In this document: positions 7,728 to 15,230 of the stretch, one piece after another
Numbering within the stretch: position 1 is the first letter of the stretch
How the letters are laid out: every line of letters begins with the position of its first letter
Assembly: GCA_023475715.1 (NCBI GenBank)
Contig: JAMCVO010000437.1
Location: 1-15,653 of the forward strand
Source: Actinomycetota bacterium
GTDB taxonomy: Bacteria > Actinomycetota > Humimicrobiia > Humimicrobiales > Humimicrobiaceae
Reading direction: 5' to 3'
Length of the DNA: 15,653 bases
Position numbers and translations under genes: made by a program
Notes under the pieces: generated by a model
Databases searched by the model: none
The model's input: only the letters and a program-made list of their open reading frames with translations
What the model was told of the DNA's origin: nothing

Positions 7728-9410
7728 ATGGCAAAAAAGAGCAGTTTAAAGATTATATTGCTTGGCGGGTTGAATGAAATCGGAAAAAACATAATGGTCC
7801 TTGAAAAGGACAATTCCATTATAGTTATAGATTGCGGGATTATGTTTCCGGATGATTATATGCCCGGCATTGATTATCTGATCCCTGACTTCTTTTATCT
7901 TAAAAAAAATTCATCAAAAATAAAAGCGCTGATTTTTTCTCATGGCCATGAAGATCATATTGGAGCATTGCCTTATTTATTCAGGGATATTAAAGATTGC
8001 AGAGCACCGATATATGCAACTAAACTGACCCTTGGCCTGATAAAATCAAAGCTCAATGATAATCAGGACAACGGACAATTCATTTACAATGAAATCAATA
8101 CAGACATAAATCTTCGTATTGGACCTTTTAATATAGAATTTTTCAGGGTAAACCACAGCATACCTGATGGTGTCGGAATGATAATAAGAACAGATATCGG
8201 TACGATTGTCCATACGGGCGATTTTAAATTTGACCAATATCCGATTGACGGAAAATTAACTGAATTTTCAAAAATATCCGAAGCCGGGAAAGAAGGAGTG
8301 CTTGCACTTTTTTGTGACAGTACAAATGCTGAGGAAAAAGGATATACTTTGCCTGAAAGAGATGTCGGAAAGACTTTATATGAAAAATTTACTCAGGCCA
8401 ATAAAAGAATAATCGTTGCAACATTTTCTTCTCACATTCACAGAATTCAGCAAGTCCTTGATGTAGCCAGGCAGCTTGACAAGAAAGTTGCCGTCGCAGG
8501 AAAAACAATGCTAAAAACTTTTAAAATTGCTTCCGAGCTTGGTTATTTAAAAATTCCAGAAGATACAATAATACCTATCACAAAAATAGATGAATTTCCT
8601 CTAAGAAAGATTGTATTGCTGTCAACAGGCAGCCAGGGAGAACCCTTGTCTGCGCTCAGGAAAATGTCGCTGAACGAGCATACGCGGGTAAAGATCATGA
8701 AAGAAGATATGGTTATAATTTCTGCGTCTCCGATACCGGGAAATGAAAATGCAATATCGAATACCATAAATTTACTGCTGAAGCAGGGGGCGGATGTTTT
8801 TTATGAATCTATTGCAGGGGTCCATGTTTCAGGGCATGCTGCAGGCGAAGAAATAAAAATGATGTTAAATCTCGTTAAACCAAAATATTTCATTCCCATA
8901 CATGGAGAATGCAAGCACAGGATACAAAATGCAAAACTGGCATATGAAGTGGGGATACCGGCAAGCAGCGTAATTATTGCCCAAAATGGCGATGTTCTTA
9001 AACTGAATGAAAATTTATGCAGGATTTCAAATAATTTGACTTTGCAGAATATATATATTGATGGTTTTGGCTCAGGAAATACTGAAGATATTGTGCTCAA
9101 AGACAGAAAAGCTCTGTCCAGGAATGGAATTATTTTTATAACTGCGGCCATAAATTCAAAAAAGGCTGAAATAATTATGGAACCTGATTTAGTTTTGAAG
9201 GGGATTATTTATACAGATAGTTTTGTAGAGATGATAAATGAAGCCAAACAGCTTGTAAAGGATTTGATATTCAAATGCTTTAAGAATAACTTAACAAACA
9301 GCAATCTTATGGAAACCAATATAAATGATAATATGGAAAAATTTATTTTAAAAAAAATCAGGATAAAGCCTATAATTATTACTAAAATAATAAATTTTAA
9401 TTTGAATTAA
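7728..9410 (+). CDS. rnj: Ribonuclease J
   Basis: RNase J combines 5'-3' exonuclease and endonuclease activity in RNA maturation and decay in bacteria that often lack RNase E. The 560 residues match the ~555-residue family. The metallo-beta-lactamase core shows SHGHEDHIGALPYL with His72, His74, Asp76 and His77 of HxHxDH, then NHSIPDG, the TGDFKFD strand and FCDSTNAEEKGYT. The beta-CASP part carries ATFSSHIHRIQQ, STGSQGEPLSAL, ASPIPGNE, VHVSGHAAGEE and PIHGE. The C-terminal domain (about 450-560) ends in the family's dimer-forming RIKPIIITKII-like strand. The gap after dapA is 25 nt and no Shine-Dalgarno is obvious before ATG 7728. The dapA-rnj-ftsK order is shared with many Gram-positive-type genomes. 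Confidence 0.96.
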   Translation: MAKKSSLKIILLGGLNEIGKNIMVLEKDNSIIVIDCGIMFPDDYMPGIDYLIPDFFYLKKNSSKIKALIFSHGHEDHIGALPYLFRDIKDCRAPIYATKLTLGLIKSKLNDNQDNGQFIYNEINTDINLRIGPFNIEFFRVNHSIPDGVGMIIRTDIGTIVHTGDFKFDQYPIDGKLTEFSKISEAGKEGVLALFCDSTNAEEKGYTLPERDVGKTLYEKFTQANKRIIVATFSSHIHRIQQVLDVARQLDKKVAVAGKTMLKTFKIASELGYLKIPEDTIIPITKIDEFPLRKIVLLSTGSQGEPLSALRKMSLNEHTRVKIMKEDMVIISASPIPGNENAISNTINLLLKQGADVFYESIAGVHVSGHAAGEEIKMMLNLVKPKYFIPIHGECKHRIQNAKLAYEVGIPASSVIIAQNGDVLKLNENLCRISNNLTLQNIYIDGFGSGNTEDIVLKDRKALSRNGIIFITAAINSKKAEIIMEPDLVLKGIIYTDSFVEMINEAKQLVKDLIFKCFKNNLTNSNLMETNINDNMEKFILKKIRIKPIIITKIINFNLN

Positions 9411-9432
9411 ATTGTCATTTTAAATTATTTAT

Positions 9433-11754
9433 ATGCTTGGAAAAAACAATAAAAACAGCAGAAGAAATTCAAGAAACAATAGTGGCAATATCAGAAGAAA
9501 AGCTTATGATAACAATGATATAAGGAAATTTGACACCAGGCAAAAAAAGCAATACGTAAGCAGAAGGATAGAAGTATACGGAATAATTATCGTCATGATT
9601 TCGGTACTGTTCTTTTTAAGTTTTTTTAGTTTCGGCAGAACAGGTATAATTACAAACTATGTCAATGATTATCTCTCCTATCTTTTTGGAATTACAAAAT
9701 ATATCATAGCCGTACTCTTATTTATATGGGGCATAAGCTTCTTTTTGAATAGAATCAAATATCTTCCTTCAAGGTTCGGATGGGGATTCTTTCTGATTTA
9801 TGTCTCGATTGCCGGGCTTTTAAGCCATAATTTTGAATATGCCAATATTTTTGACAGTGTACTTGTTAAGTCAAGAGGCGGAATAATTGGCGCCGGTATA
9901 TTTTATGGACTTTTTAAGCTTGTAAGCAAAGCAGGAGCCGTTACTATTCTTGCTGTTATTCTTATAATCGGAATTCTCATTGTAACCAAAATATCTCTGA
10001 TAGACATCATTAAAAGAATTACAGCCCTGGCTTCCAGGAAAAAGCCTGCTGGTGGTGAAACCGGTATGGAGGTTGAAACAAATATTGCCGGCAGCAAAAA
10101 ACCCGAAATTAATACGGCAGGCAAAATAACAGGCACAGAGCTTCCTGAAATAATAAGCTACGATGATAAAAAATTAACAGATAAAAAAGTTTTTGATGCC
10201 GAAAAAGTAAGCCAGCCTGGTTACGGTACTTATGAAGATAAACAAATTGACGGGAAAAAAGATCTGGTAAAACAGTTAAGGATTCCTTTAACAGAAAATA
10301 AAGAAACGGACCAGAATTACAAGCTTCCGCCGTTGAGTATTTTAAAAAGATCGGATGCGCTGTCTCCAAAATTATATAAGCAAAGCGTAAGCGAAAATGT
10401 AAACACTTTAAATCAGTTGTTTTATTATTTCAATTTGCCCGCAAAAGTTACATCAGTTACAAGGGGCCCATCAATAACTTTGTATGAGCTTGCACTTTCG
10501 CAGGGTGTAAGAGTTCAAAAACTGCTTAGCCTCGAAGATGATTTCTGCGTGGCCCTTGGATCTCCGGACTTAAGATTTTTAACTCCAATTCCCGGAAAGT
10601 CTGCAATTGGAATTGAAGTTCCAAATAAAATCAGAAGTCTGGTTACTCTTGGGGATATTTTTTCTCCGGATGATAAAACCCTGATGAATGATCCGCTGGC
10701 AGTTCCACTCGGGAAAAACTTTTCAGGTGAAGTAGTTAATATGTCTATAAACAGCATGCCTCATATATTGATAGCCGGAGCTACAAACTCAGGTAAGAGC
10801 TCATGTCTTAATTCCATTATTGTATCGCTGCTATTAAAAGTAAAGCCCAGCGAAGTTAAATTCATAATGATTGATCCTAAAATGGTTGAGCTTAGCTTGT
10901 ATAATGGCATACCACATCTGCTTGCTCCGGTAATAGTTGATCCTAAAAAAGCTGCAAACTTGCTTTCATGGGTTTTGGACGAAATGAAAATAAGATTCCA
11001 GACACTCCTGGATTACAATTGCAAGTCAATAACAGAATATAATTTTATGGTCTCAAAAGATGCCGGAAAGGAATCTGAGCTAAAACCGATGCCAACCATA
11101 CTTGTGGTTATCGATGAGCTTGCTGATCTGATGATGGTAGCTGCCTCAGAAGTTGAGGATAGTATATGCAGGGTTGCGCAGATGGCGAGAGCAGTTGGAA
11201 TTCATCTTATTATTTCGACCCAGAAACCTGTAGTAAAAATTTTAACCGGACTTATTAAAACGAATATACCTGCCAGAATTGCATTCAGGGTTACAGATTA
11301 TACTGATTCCAGGGTAATACTTGAGCATGGTGGTGCAGAAAAATTAATTGGCAGGGGAGACATGCTTTATCTTTCACCCAGTGCAAACAGGCCCGAGAGA
11401 CTGCAGGGTGCTTTTGTAACAACAAAAGAGATCAGCCTTATTACAAATTATATAAAGAATCAAGGCAAGGCTGAATTTAACCCCGAGATTACAGGAAGAA
11501 TAACAAAAAAAGAAGAAAAGTCTGCCGAGGATGACGAATTGTTTTATGATGCTCTAAAAGTTGTTGTAGAATTTGGGCATGCTTCAGCATCTTTGCTTCA
11601 AAGGAAATTGAGACTTGGTTATTCCAGGGCTGCAAGGATAGTGGATCAGCTTGAAGAAAAGGGCTTGATTGGAAGTTATGATGGAAGCAAGCCAAGAGAG
11701 GTCCTTATTTCCAGAGAAGAGCTTAATGAAATGCTGGAAGGAAGAGAGAATTGA
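9433..11754 (+). CDS. ftsK: DNA translocase FtsK/SpoIIIE
   Basis: FtsK/SpoIIIE is a septal, membrane-anchored hexameric motor that pumps chromosomal DNA during division. The 773-residue protein begins with an Asn/Arg/Lys-rich cytoplasmic tail (1-45), then four to five hydrophobic segments (about 47-68, 82-105, 115-131, 148-165, 167-190), a charged linker (about 195-305), and the RecA-like motor. Walker A is GATNSGKS (449-456; Asn replaces the commoner Gly), and Walker B is LVVIDELADL with Asp561/Glu562. The C-terminal winged-helix gamma domain (about 700-770) contains GHASASLLQRKLRLGYSRAA and the family's LEEKGLIG segment, so sequence-directed loading (KOPS-like) is likely. No Shine-Dalgarno is obvious at the ATG. 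The stop overlaps the cinA start as TTGA. Confidence 0.95.
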   Translation: MLGKNNKNSRRNSRNNSGNIRRKAYDNNDIRKFDTRQKKQYVSRRIEVYGIIIVMISVLFFLSFFSFGRTGIITNYVNDYLSYLFGITKYIIAVLLFIWGISFFLNRIKYLPSRFGWGFFLIYVSIAGLLSHNFEYANIFDSVLVKSRGGIIGAGIFYGLFKLVSKAGAVTILAVILIIGILIVTKISLIDIIKRITALASRKKPAGGETGMEVETNIAGSKKPEINTAGKITGTELPEIISYDDKKLTDKKVFDAEKVSQPGYGTYEDKQIDGKKDLVKQLRIPLTENKETDQNYKLPPLSILKRSDALSPKLYKQSVSENVNTLNQLFYYFNLPAKVTSVTRGPSITLYELALSQGVRVQKLLSLEDDFCVALGSPDLRFLTPIPGKSAIGIEVPNKIRSLVTLGDIFSPDDKTLMNDPLAVPLGKNFSGEVVNMSINSMPHILIAGATNSGKSSCLNSIIVSLLLKVKPSEVKFIMIDPKMVELSLYNGIPHLLAPVIVDPKKAANLLSWVLDEMKIRFQTLLDYNCKSITEYNFMVSKDAGKESELKPMPTILVVIDELADLMMVAASEVEDSICRVAQMARAVGIHLIISTQKPVVKILTGLIKTNIPARIAFRVTDYTDSRVILEHGGAEKLIGRGDMLYLSPSANRPERLQGAFVTTKEISLITNYIKNQGKAEFNPEITGRITKKEEKSAEDDELFYDALKVVVEFGHASASLLQRKLRLGYSRAARIVDQLEEKGLIGSYDGSKPREVLISREELNEMLEGREN

Positions 11755-13067
11755 AGTTTTCTATTGTAAGCATAGGCACGGAACTTAGTCTGGGTCTTAT
11801 TTTAAATACAAATTCCAAATATATAGCGGAAATGCTTACAGAATTGGGTTTGGAATGCAATTATATGATTACCGTAAGAGATGATTTTGAGGATATAGGA
11901 AATGCACTGAAAGAAGCTGTTAACCATAGCGGGATTATAATTATAAGTGGTGGGTTGGGTCCCACTGACGATGATTTAACCAGGGCGGCTGTTGCAATGG
12001 TTCTAAACAAAACTCTGGTTAAAAATGAATCGCTTGATGAAACAAGCTTAAGATTCTTAAAATGGCTGAAAAACAAGAATATCGAGGAAACCTTAAAAAG
12101 ACAATCTTTTATCCCTGAAGATTCGATACCTATAAAACCAAGAATCGGGAGTGCCTCCGGATTTATAATCAAGCTAGGATCTGATTATAGTAAAAAAGCT
12201 GAAGGGAAGAGCAAATGGATTTTTTCTATTCCTGGGGTACCAAAAGAAATGAAGGATATGCTTGATAATGATGTAATTCCTTTTCTGAAAAGTCTTATTA
12301 ATGAGCCTTCATATGCGGAGGATAAAATAGGACCGGAATTTCTAAGAAAGAAAATATTGCTTACAACAGATATCAGCGAAAGTGAAATGGAATTTAAAAT
12401 TAAAGACGCAAAACTGCTTGCAAAGGATTTAAATGTCGAAATCGGAGTAACCGCAAATCCGGGCTTGATAAAAATAATGCTGCTTGCAAGATCAAATGAT
12501 GAGAAGAAATGTGATTCCAATTTAAAAATTATAGAGAAAAAAATAAGAGAAGCAATAGCAGACAACATATACGGTAAGGACAATGATAATATTGCAGATA
12601 GTATCAGGGAGGCAATAAATAAGAAGGACCGTAAAATAACCATAAGTGCCGCAGAATCTGTTACGGGAGGCTTAATTTCAAGCATTTTGACTGATACTCC
12701 CGGAAGCTCTGAATTTTTTATCGGTTCAATAGTATCATATTCAATCAGTGCAAAGGAAAAAATATTGAATATCAGCGATGATGTAATTACGAAAAAAGGG
12801 GTTGTAAGCCCTGATGTTTGTCTTGAAATGGCTCAAAACGCAAAGAGAATTTTCCATTCTGATTTTGCAGTCGGCACAACCGGCGTAGCAGGACCCAAGT
12901 CTCCCGAAAAAAATAAAAAGATAGGTCTGGTTTACTGCTGCCTTATAGGACCTAATAGTCTTTCTGAGGTTTATGAAAAAAATTTTATTGGTACCAGAAC
13001 TGAGATAAAGTTCAGAGTTGCACAATTTATACTTAACAAGCTAAGGCTTGCAATTAATAATCTATAA
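11751..13067 (+). CDS. cinA: CinA family protein (competence/damage-inducible; NMN deamidase-related)
   Basis: The 438 residues have the two-domain CinA layout. The N-terminal MoCF/COG1058 domain (about 1-170) carries GTELSLGLILNTNSKYIA, IIISGGLGPTDDDLTR and SIPGVPKEM. The C-terminal PncC-like domain (about 285-430) shows AESVTGGLISSIL from residue 301, GSSEFFIGSIVSYS and GTTGVAGP. PncC-type domains deamidate nicotinamide mononucleotide, and the N-terminal domain of characterised homologues has ADP-ribose pyrophosphatase activity. Which activities this protein keeps is inferred. The usual AESCTGG motif has Val304 in place of Cys; the Ser303 considered important in the family is present. The TTG start overlaps the ftsK stop by four bases and has AAGGA 8 nt upstream. 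Position close to recA is classic (cinA-recA). Confidence 0.93.
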   Translation: MKFSIVSIGTELSLGLILNTNSKYIAEMLTELGLECNYMITVRDDFEDIGNALKEAVNHSGIIIISGGLGPTDDDLTRAAVAMVLNKTLVKNESLDETSLRFLKWLKNKNIEETLKRQSFIPEDSIPIKPRIGSASGFIIKLGSDYSKKAEGKSKWIFSIPGVPKEMKDMLDNDVIPFLKSLINEPSYAEDKIGPEFLRKKILLTTDISESEMEFKIKDAKLLAKDLNVEIGVTANPGLIKIMLLARSNDEKKCDSNLKIIEKKIREAIADNIYGKDNDNIADSIREAINKKDRKITISAAESVTGGLISSILTDTPGSSEFFIGSIVSYSISAKEKILNISDDVITKKGVVSPDVCLEMAQNAKRIFHSDFAVGTTGVAGPKSPEKNKKIGLVYCCLIGPNSLSEVYEKNFIGTRTEIKFRVAQFILNKLRLAINNL

Positions 13068-13071
13068 AATA

Positions 13072-13653
13072 ATGCCAGAGCAAAAAGAAGACAGTCAAAA
13101 AAGACTTTTTATTGCAATTGAAATCCCCCAGAAGTTAAGGCAGTATTTCTATAATACAATTATCGGTATAAGCAATAAAAATCATGAGATAAGGGCAATA
13201 GTCCCGGATAACATCCATTTGACCCTAAAATTTTTAGATTATACAAATGTCAGCAGGATTCCAAAAATAGTACGGGCAATAAATTCGGTATCAGCAAGTT
13301 TTCCGGAATTTAGTTTTAGTACCGGAGATAGAATAAAAGCTTTTCCGGATTTAAAATCCGCAAGAATAATATTTGTTCCGGTTGAGGAGGGAAATGAAAA
13401 AATAATCCAATTTTATGATAAACTGGAAGATAGCTTAAATAAGATTAAGATAAGAAAGGAACCAAGAAAGTTTATTCCTCATCTGACTGTAGCAAGGATT
13501 AGAAACATGATAGATTTAAGCGAGGAAATGGAAAATATTGGCATTGCGCCTCAAAAAAATGTTAAATGTGCACATATAACACTATTTGAAAGTGTATTGA
13601 AGAAAAGCGGTTCCGAATATAAAGTGCTTGAAGAATTCAAATTAAAATGTTAA
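13072..13653 (+). CDS. thpR: RNA 2',3'-cyclic phosphodiesterase (2'-5' RNA ligase family, ThpR)
   Basis: This is a 2H phosphoesterase superfamily protein of 193 residues when started at ATG 13072, 4 nt after the cinA stop. Both catalytic HxT/S motifs are present: HLTLKFL (His49, Thr51) and HLTVARI (His137, Thr139), about 88 residues apart as the fold requires. The opening RLFIAIEIPQ and closing HITLFESVL are typical of the ThpR/LigT group, which hydrolyses 2',3'-cyclic phosphates and can join tRNA half-molecules by 2'-5' bonds in vitro. An in-frame TTG at 13048 would add eight residues inside cinA. I prefer the ATG because the family begins close to RLFIAI. Placement between cinA and recA recurs in several bacterial phyla and may link it to RNA repair. 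Its substrate is unknown. Confidence 0.92.
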   Translation: MPEQKEDSQKRLFIAIEIPQKLRQYFYNTIIGISNKNHEIRAIVPDNIHLTLKFLDYTNVSRIPKIVRAINSVSASFPEFSFSTGDRIKAFPDLKSARIIFVPVEEGNEKIIQFYDKLEDSLNKIKIRKEPRKFIPHLTVARIRNMIDLSEEMENIGIAPQKNVKCAHITLFESVLKKSGSEYKVLEEFKLKC

Positions 13654-13654
13654 T

Positions 13655-13678
13655 ATGCATTTATGCATGTATGCTTGT
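13655..13678 (+). repeat. Three 8-bp tandem repeat units upstream of recA
   Basis: ATGCATTT, ATGCATGT and ATGCTTGT follow each other with an 8-bp period directly after the thpR stop. The first two contain the self-complementary hexamer ATGCAT. The array sits immediately upstream of, and slightly overlaps, the candidate recA -35 region. It could be a regulator binding site or a chance low-complexity tract. Confidence 0.6.
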
Positions 13679-13703
13679 GCGTAAATTAAAAATAAGATTT
13701 AAT
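13675..13703 (+). promoter_or_regulatory. Candidate recA promoter
   Basis: TTGTGC (13675-13680) and TTTAAT (13698-13703) are separated by 17 nt. The -10 matches TATAAT at five of six positions and the -35 is weak. This is the best pair in the 94-nt thpR-recA gap. No Bacillus/actinobacterial-type LexA box (GAAC-N4-GTTC) or E. coli-type CTG-N10-CAG box is visible. Confidence 0.3.
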
Positions 13704-13733
13704 TTATTAATTGAATTTATATATTTTATTTTT

Positions 13734-13741
13734 CCGGAGGA
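13734..13741 (+). promoter_or_regulatory. Shine-Dalgarno CCGGAGGA of recA
   Basis: The GGAGG core (13736-13740) lies 7 nt before ATG 13748 and is among the strongest ribosome binding sites in the window. It fixes the recA start. Confidence 0.8.
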
Positions 13742-13747
13742 TATTAA

Positions 13748-14890
13748 ATGGAGAAAGATGATAAAGATAGAATAATCGAAAATACTCTGTCTCAAATTGA
13801 AAGGCAGTATGGTAAAGGTGCAATTATGAAACTGGGGCAATACGACCATTCCCAGGATATTGCCTCCATCCCGACAGGTTCAATGGAGCTTGATATTGCT
13901 CTTGGTATAGGAGGTATACCAAGAGGAAGAGTTACAGAAATCTTCGGTCCCGAAGCATCCGGTAAAACTACTCTTGCACTGCATGTGATTGCAAATGCCC
14001 AGAAAGCAGGAGGTACAGTTGCCTTTATAGATGCAGAGCATGCGCTGGATCCCATATATGCAAGAAACCTTGGTGTTAACACAGAAGAACTATTGTTGTC
14101 ACAACCTGATAATGGAGAGCAGGCTCTTGAAATTTGCGAAATATTATTAAAAAGCGGTGCGCTTGATGCAATAGTCATTGATTCTGTAGCTGCACTTGTC
14201 CCCAGAGCTGAGCTTGAAGGAGAAATGGAAGATGTCCATGTGGGTCTTCAGGCAAGACTAATGTCAAAGGCTTTGAGAAAAATTACGGGTGTCGTGAATA
14301 AAACCAAAACTGCTGTTATTTTTATTAATCAGCTTAGAGAGAAGATTGGTGTAATGTTTGGTAATCCGGAAGTTACTCCGGGTGGAAGAGCTCTCAAATA
14401 TTATGCGTCGGTACGGCTGGACATAAGAAAAATCGATAACTTGAAGGAAGGCACTGATGCAGTGGGCAGCAGAACCCGCGTAAGAGTTGTAAAAAATAAA
14501 GTGGCACCTCCCTTTAAAAGTGCCGAATTTGATATCATGTATGGAAAAGGCATTTCTAAAGAAGGCAGCATAATAGATGTTGCCACTGAACTGGGTATCC
14601 TTATCAAAAGCGGTTCCTGGTATTCTTATAATAATGACCGTATCGGACAGGGCAGGGAAAATGCAAAAGTTTTTCTGATGCAGAACCCTGATATTATGGA
14701 AAAAATTGAAAGAGAAATAAAGAAGCAGCTGGATTTTGATAAGAACAAGTCTGAAAATACTGCCAGGGAGGAAAAGCCTCAAATTGACAGGGATGTTTTA
14801 ACCAAGGAAATCAGCAAGGTCAGCAATAAAAAATCAGGAAATAAAAAGCAAAATGTCAGCGAAAATCTTTCTGAATTGAACTTAGAATAA
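13748..14890 (+). CDS. recA: Recombinase RecA
   Basis: RecA forms filaments on single-stranded DNA, carries out homologous strand exchange and stimulates LexA-type self-cleavage. The 380 residues are slightly longer than the usual ~345-350 because of a Lys/Asn/Ser-rich C-terminal tail (about 335-380). Walker A is GPEASGKT (67-74), the catalytic Glu97 sits in [10 protein letters not shown], Walker B is AIVIDSV (Asp145), and the block [21 protein letters not shown] covers the region leading into the L2 loop. There is no intein. The L1 loop reads [12 protein letters not shown] where most bacterial RecA proteins have EGEMGDSHVGLQ, so a Gly-to-Glu and a Ser-to-Val change lie in the DNA-contacting loop. 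recX is not downstream; an rRNA operon follows. The ATG has a strong GGAGG. Confidence 0.97.
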   Translation: MEKDDKDRIIENTLSQIERQYGKGAIMKLGQYDHSQDIASIPTGSMELDIALGIGGIPRGRVTEIFGPEASGKTTLALHVIANAQKAGGTVAFIDAEHALDPIYARNLGVNTEELLLSQPDNGEQALEICEILLKSGALDAIVIDSVAALVPRAELEGEMEDVHVGLQARLMSKALRKITGVVNKTKTAVIFINQLREKIGVMFGNPEVTPGGRALKYYASVRLDIRKIDNLKEGTDAVGSRTRVRVVKNKVAPPFKSAEFDIMYGKGISKEGSIIDVATELGILIKSGSWYSYNNDRIGQGRENAKVFLMQNPDIMEKIEREIKKQLDFDKNKSENTAREEKPQIDRDVLTKEISKVSNKKSGNKKQNVSENLSELNLE

Positions 14891-14958
14891 TTACCCGAAC
14901 AAGATTAAAAAACATTTTAAAAGCCGGATTTTAAGCTTAAAATTTTATAAAATCTATA

Positions 14959-14986
14959 TTGACTTCCATTCCTCAAGTGTTATAAT
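14959..14986 (+). promoter_or_regulatory. rRNA promoter P1 (TTGACT-16-TATAAT)
   Basis: TTGACT (14959-14964), 16 nt, then a perfect TATAAT (14981-14986). An A/T-rich tract (about 14928-14957) upstream resembles an UP element. Transcription would begin near 14993, about 240 nt ahead of the 16S gene. It is the best sigma-70-type match I noticed in the window. Confidence 0.8.
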
Positions 14987-15022
14987 AATTTAGCTCAATA
15001 GGGATATTGGGAAGGTTTGTTT

Positions 15023-15052
15023 TAAAACTGTGTTCGGGGCACAATAGTTTTA
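15023..15052 (+). promoter_or_regulatory. Hairpin with following T-rich tract in the P1 leader
   Basis: TAAAACT (15023-15029) pairs with AGTTTTA (15046-15052). GTG (15030-15032) pairs with CAC (15040-15042) above a 3-nt bulge, closing a TTCGGGG loop. The hairpin is followed by a T/C-rich stretch (15053-15074) just before P2. It could be a boxB-like antitermination hairpin, an attenuator limiting P1 transcripts, or a processing element. The stem is modest. Confidence 0.3.
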
Positions 15053-15075
15053 CTTCTTTTTTCTACTTTTCTTTG

Positions 15076-15104
15076 TTGACAAAAGAAATTTTAAATGATA
15101 TTGT
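15076..15104 (+). promoter_or_regulatory. rRNA promoter P2 (TTGACA-17-TATTGT)
   Basis: A perfect TTGACA (15076-15081) is spaced 17 nt from TATTGT (15099-15104). The following GCTGCGAGCG is a GC-rich discriminator of the kind linked to stringent control of rRNA promoters in well-studied bacteria. Tandem P1/P2 promoters are typical of rRNA operons. Confidence 0.65.
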
Positions 15105-15125
15105 GCTGCGAGCGTGTTTTTAAGT

Positions 15126-15140
15126 TGTTCTTTGAGAACT
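15126..15140 (+). promoter_or_regulatory. boxA-like rRNA antitermination signal
   Basis: TGTTCTTTGAGAACT resembles the boxA element found in rRNA leaders of Gram-positive bacteria, where NusB/S10 bind nascent RNA. Within it GTTCT (15127-15131) and AGAAC (15135-15139) are complementary. Position downstream of both promoters and ~90 nt before 16S fits. Confidence 0.6.
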
Positions 15141-15199
15141 AAATAGTGTGGGTCTTCAATAATTTAAAAGTAAGTACATATATGTTAGTACAGGTCAAC

Positions 15200-15223
15200 A
15201 CTTATTAAGGCAACTTAATAAGT
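15200..15223 (+). other. Pre-16S leader hairpin with GCAA tetraloop
   Basis: ACTTATTAAG (15200-15209) and CTTAATAAGT (15214-15223) form a perfect 10-bp stem closed by GCAA (15210-15213), a GNRA tetraloop. It ends about 7 nt before the predicted mature 16S 5' end and is probably a leader folding or processing element. Confidence 0.6.
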
Positions 15224-15230
15224 TCCAAGT

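Noticed and set aside
12185..12685. 166-residue Ser/Ile/Leu-rich reading frame on the minus strand, and similar minus-strand frames throughout
   Set aside because: They are antisense shadows of well-supported AT-rich genes (here cinA), with low-complexity composition and no ribosome binding site or family motif.
14917..14943. Intrinsic terminator after recA (palindrome ATTTTAAGCTTAAAAT at 14928-14943 and TTAAAA/TTTTAA at 14917-14934)
   Set aside because: The stems are almost entirely A/T with tiny or overlapping loops and no proper T tail; better explained as the A/T-rich tract upstream of rRNA promoter P1.
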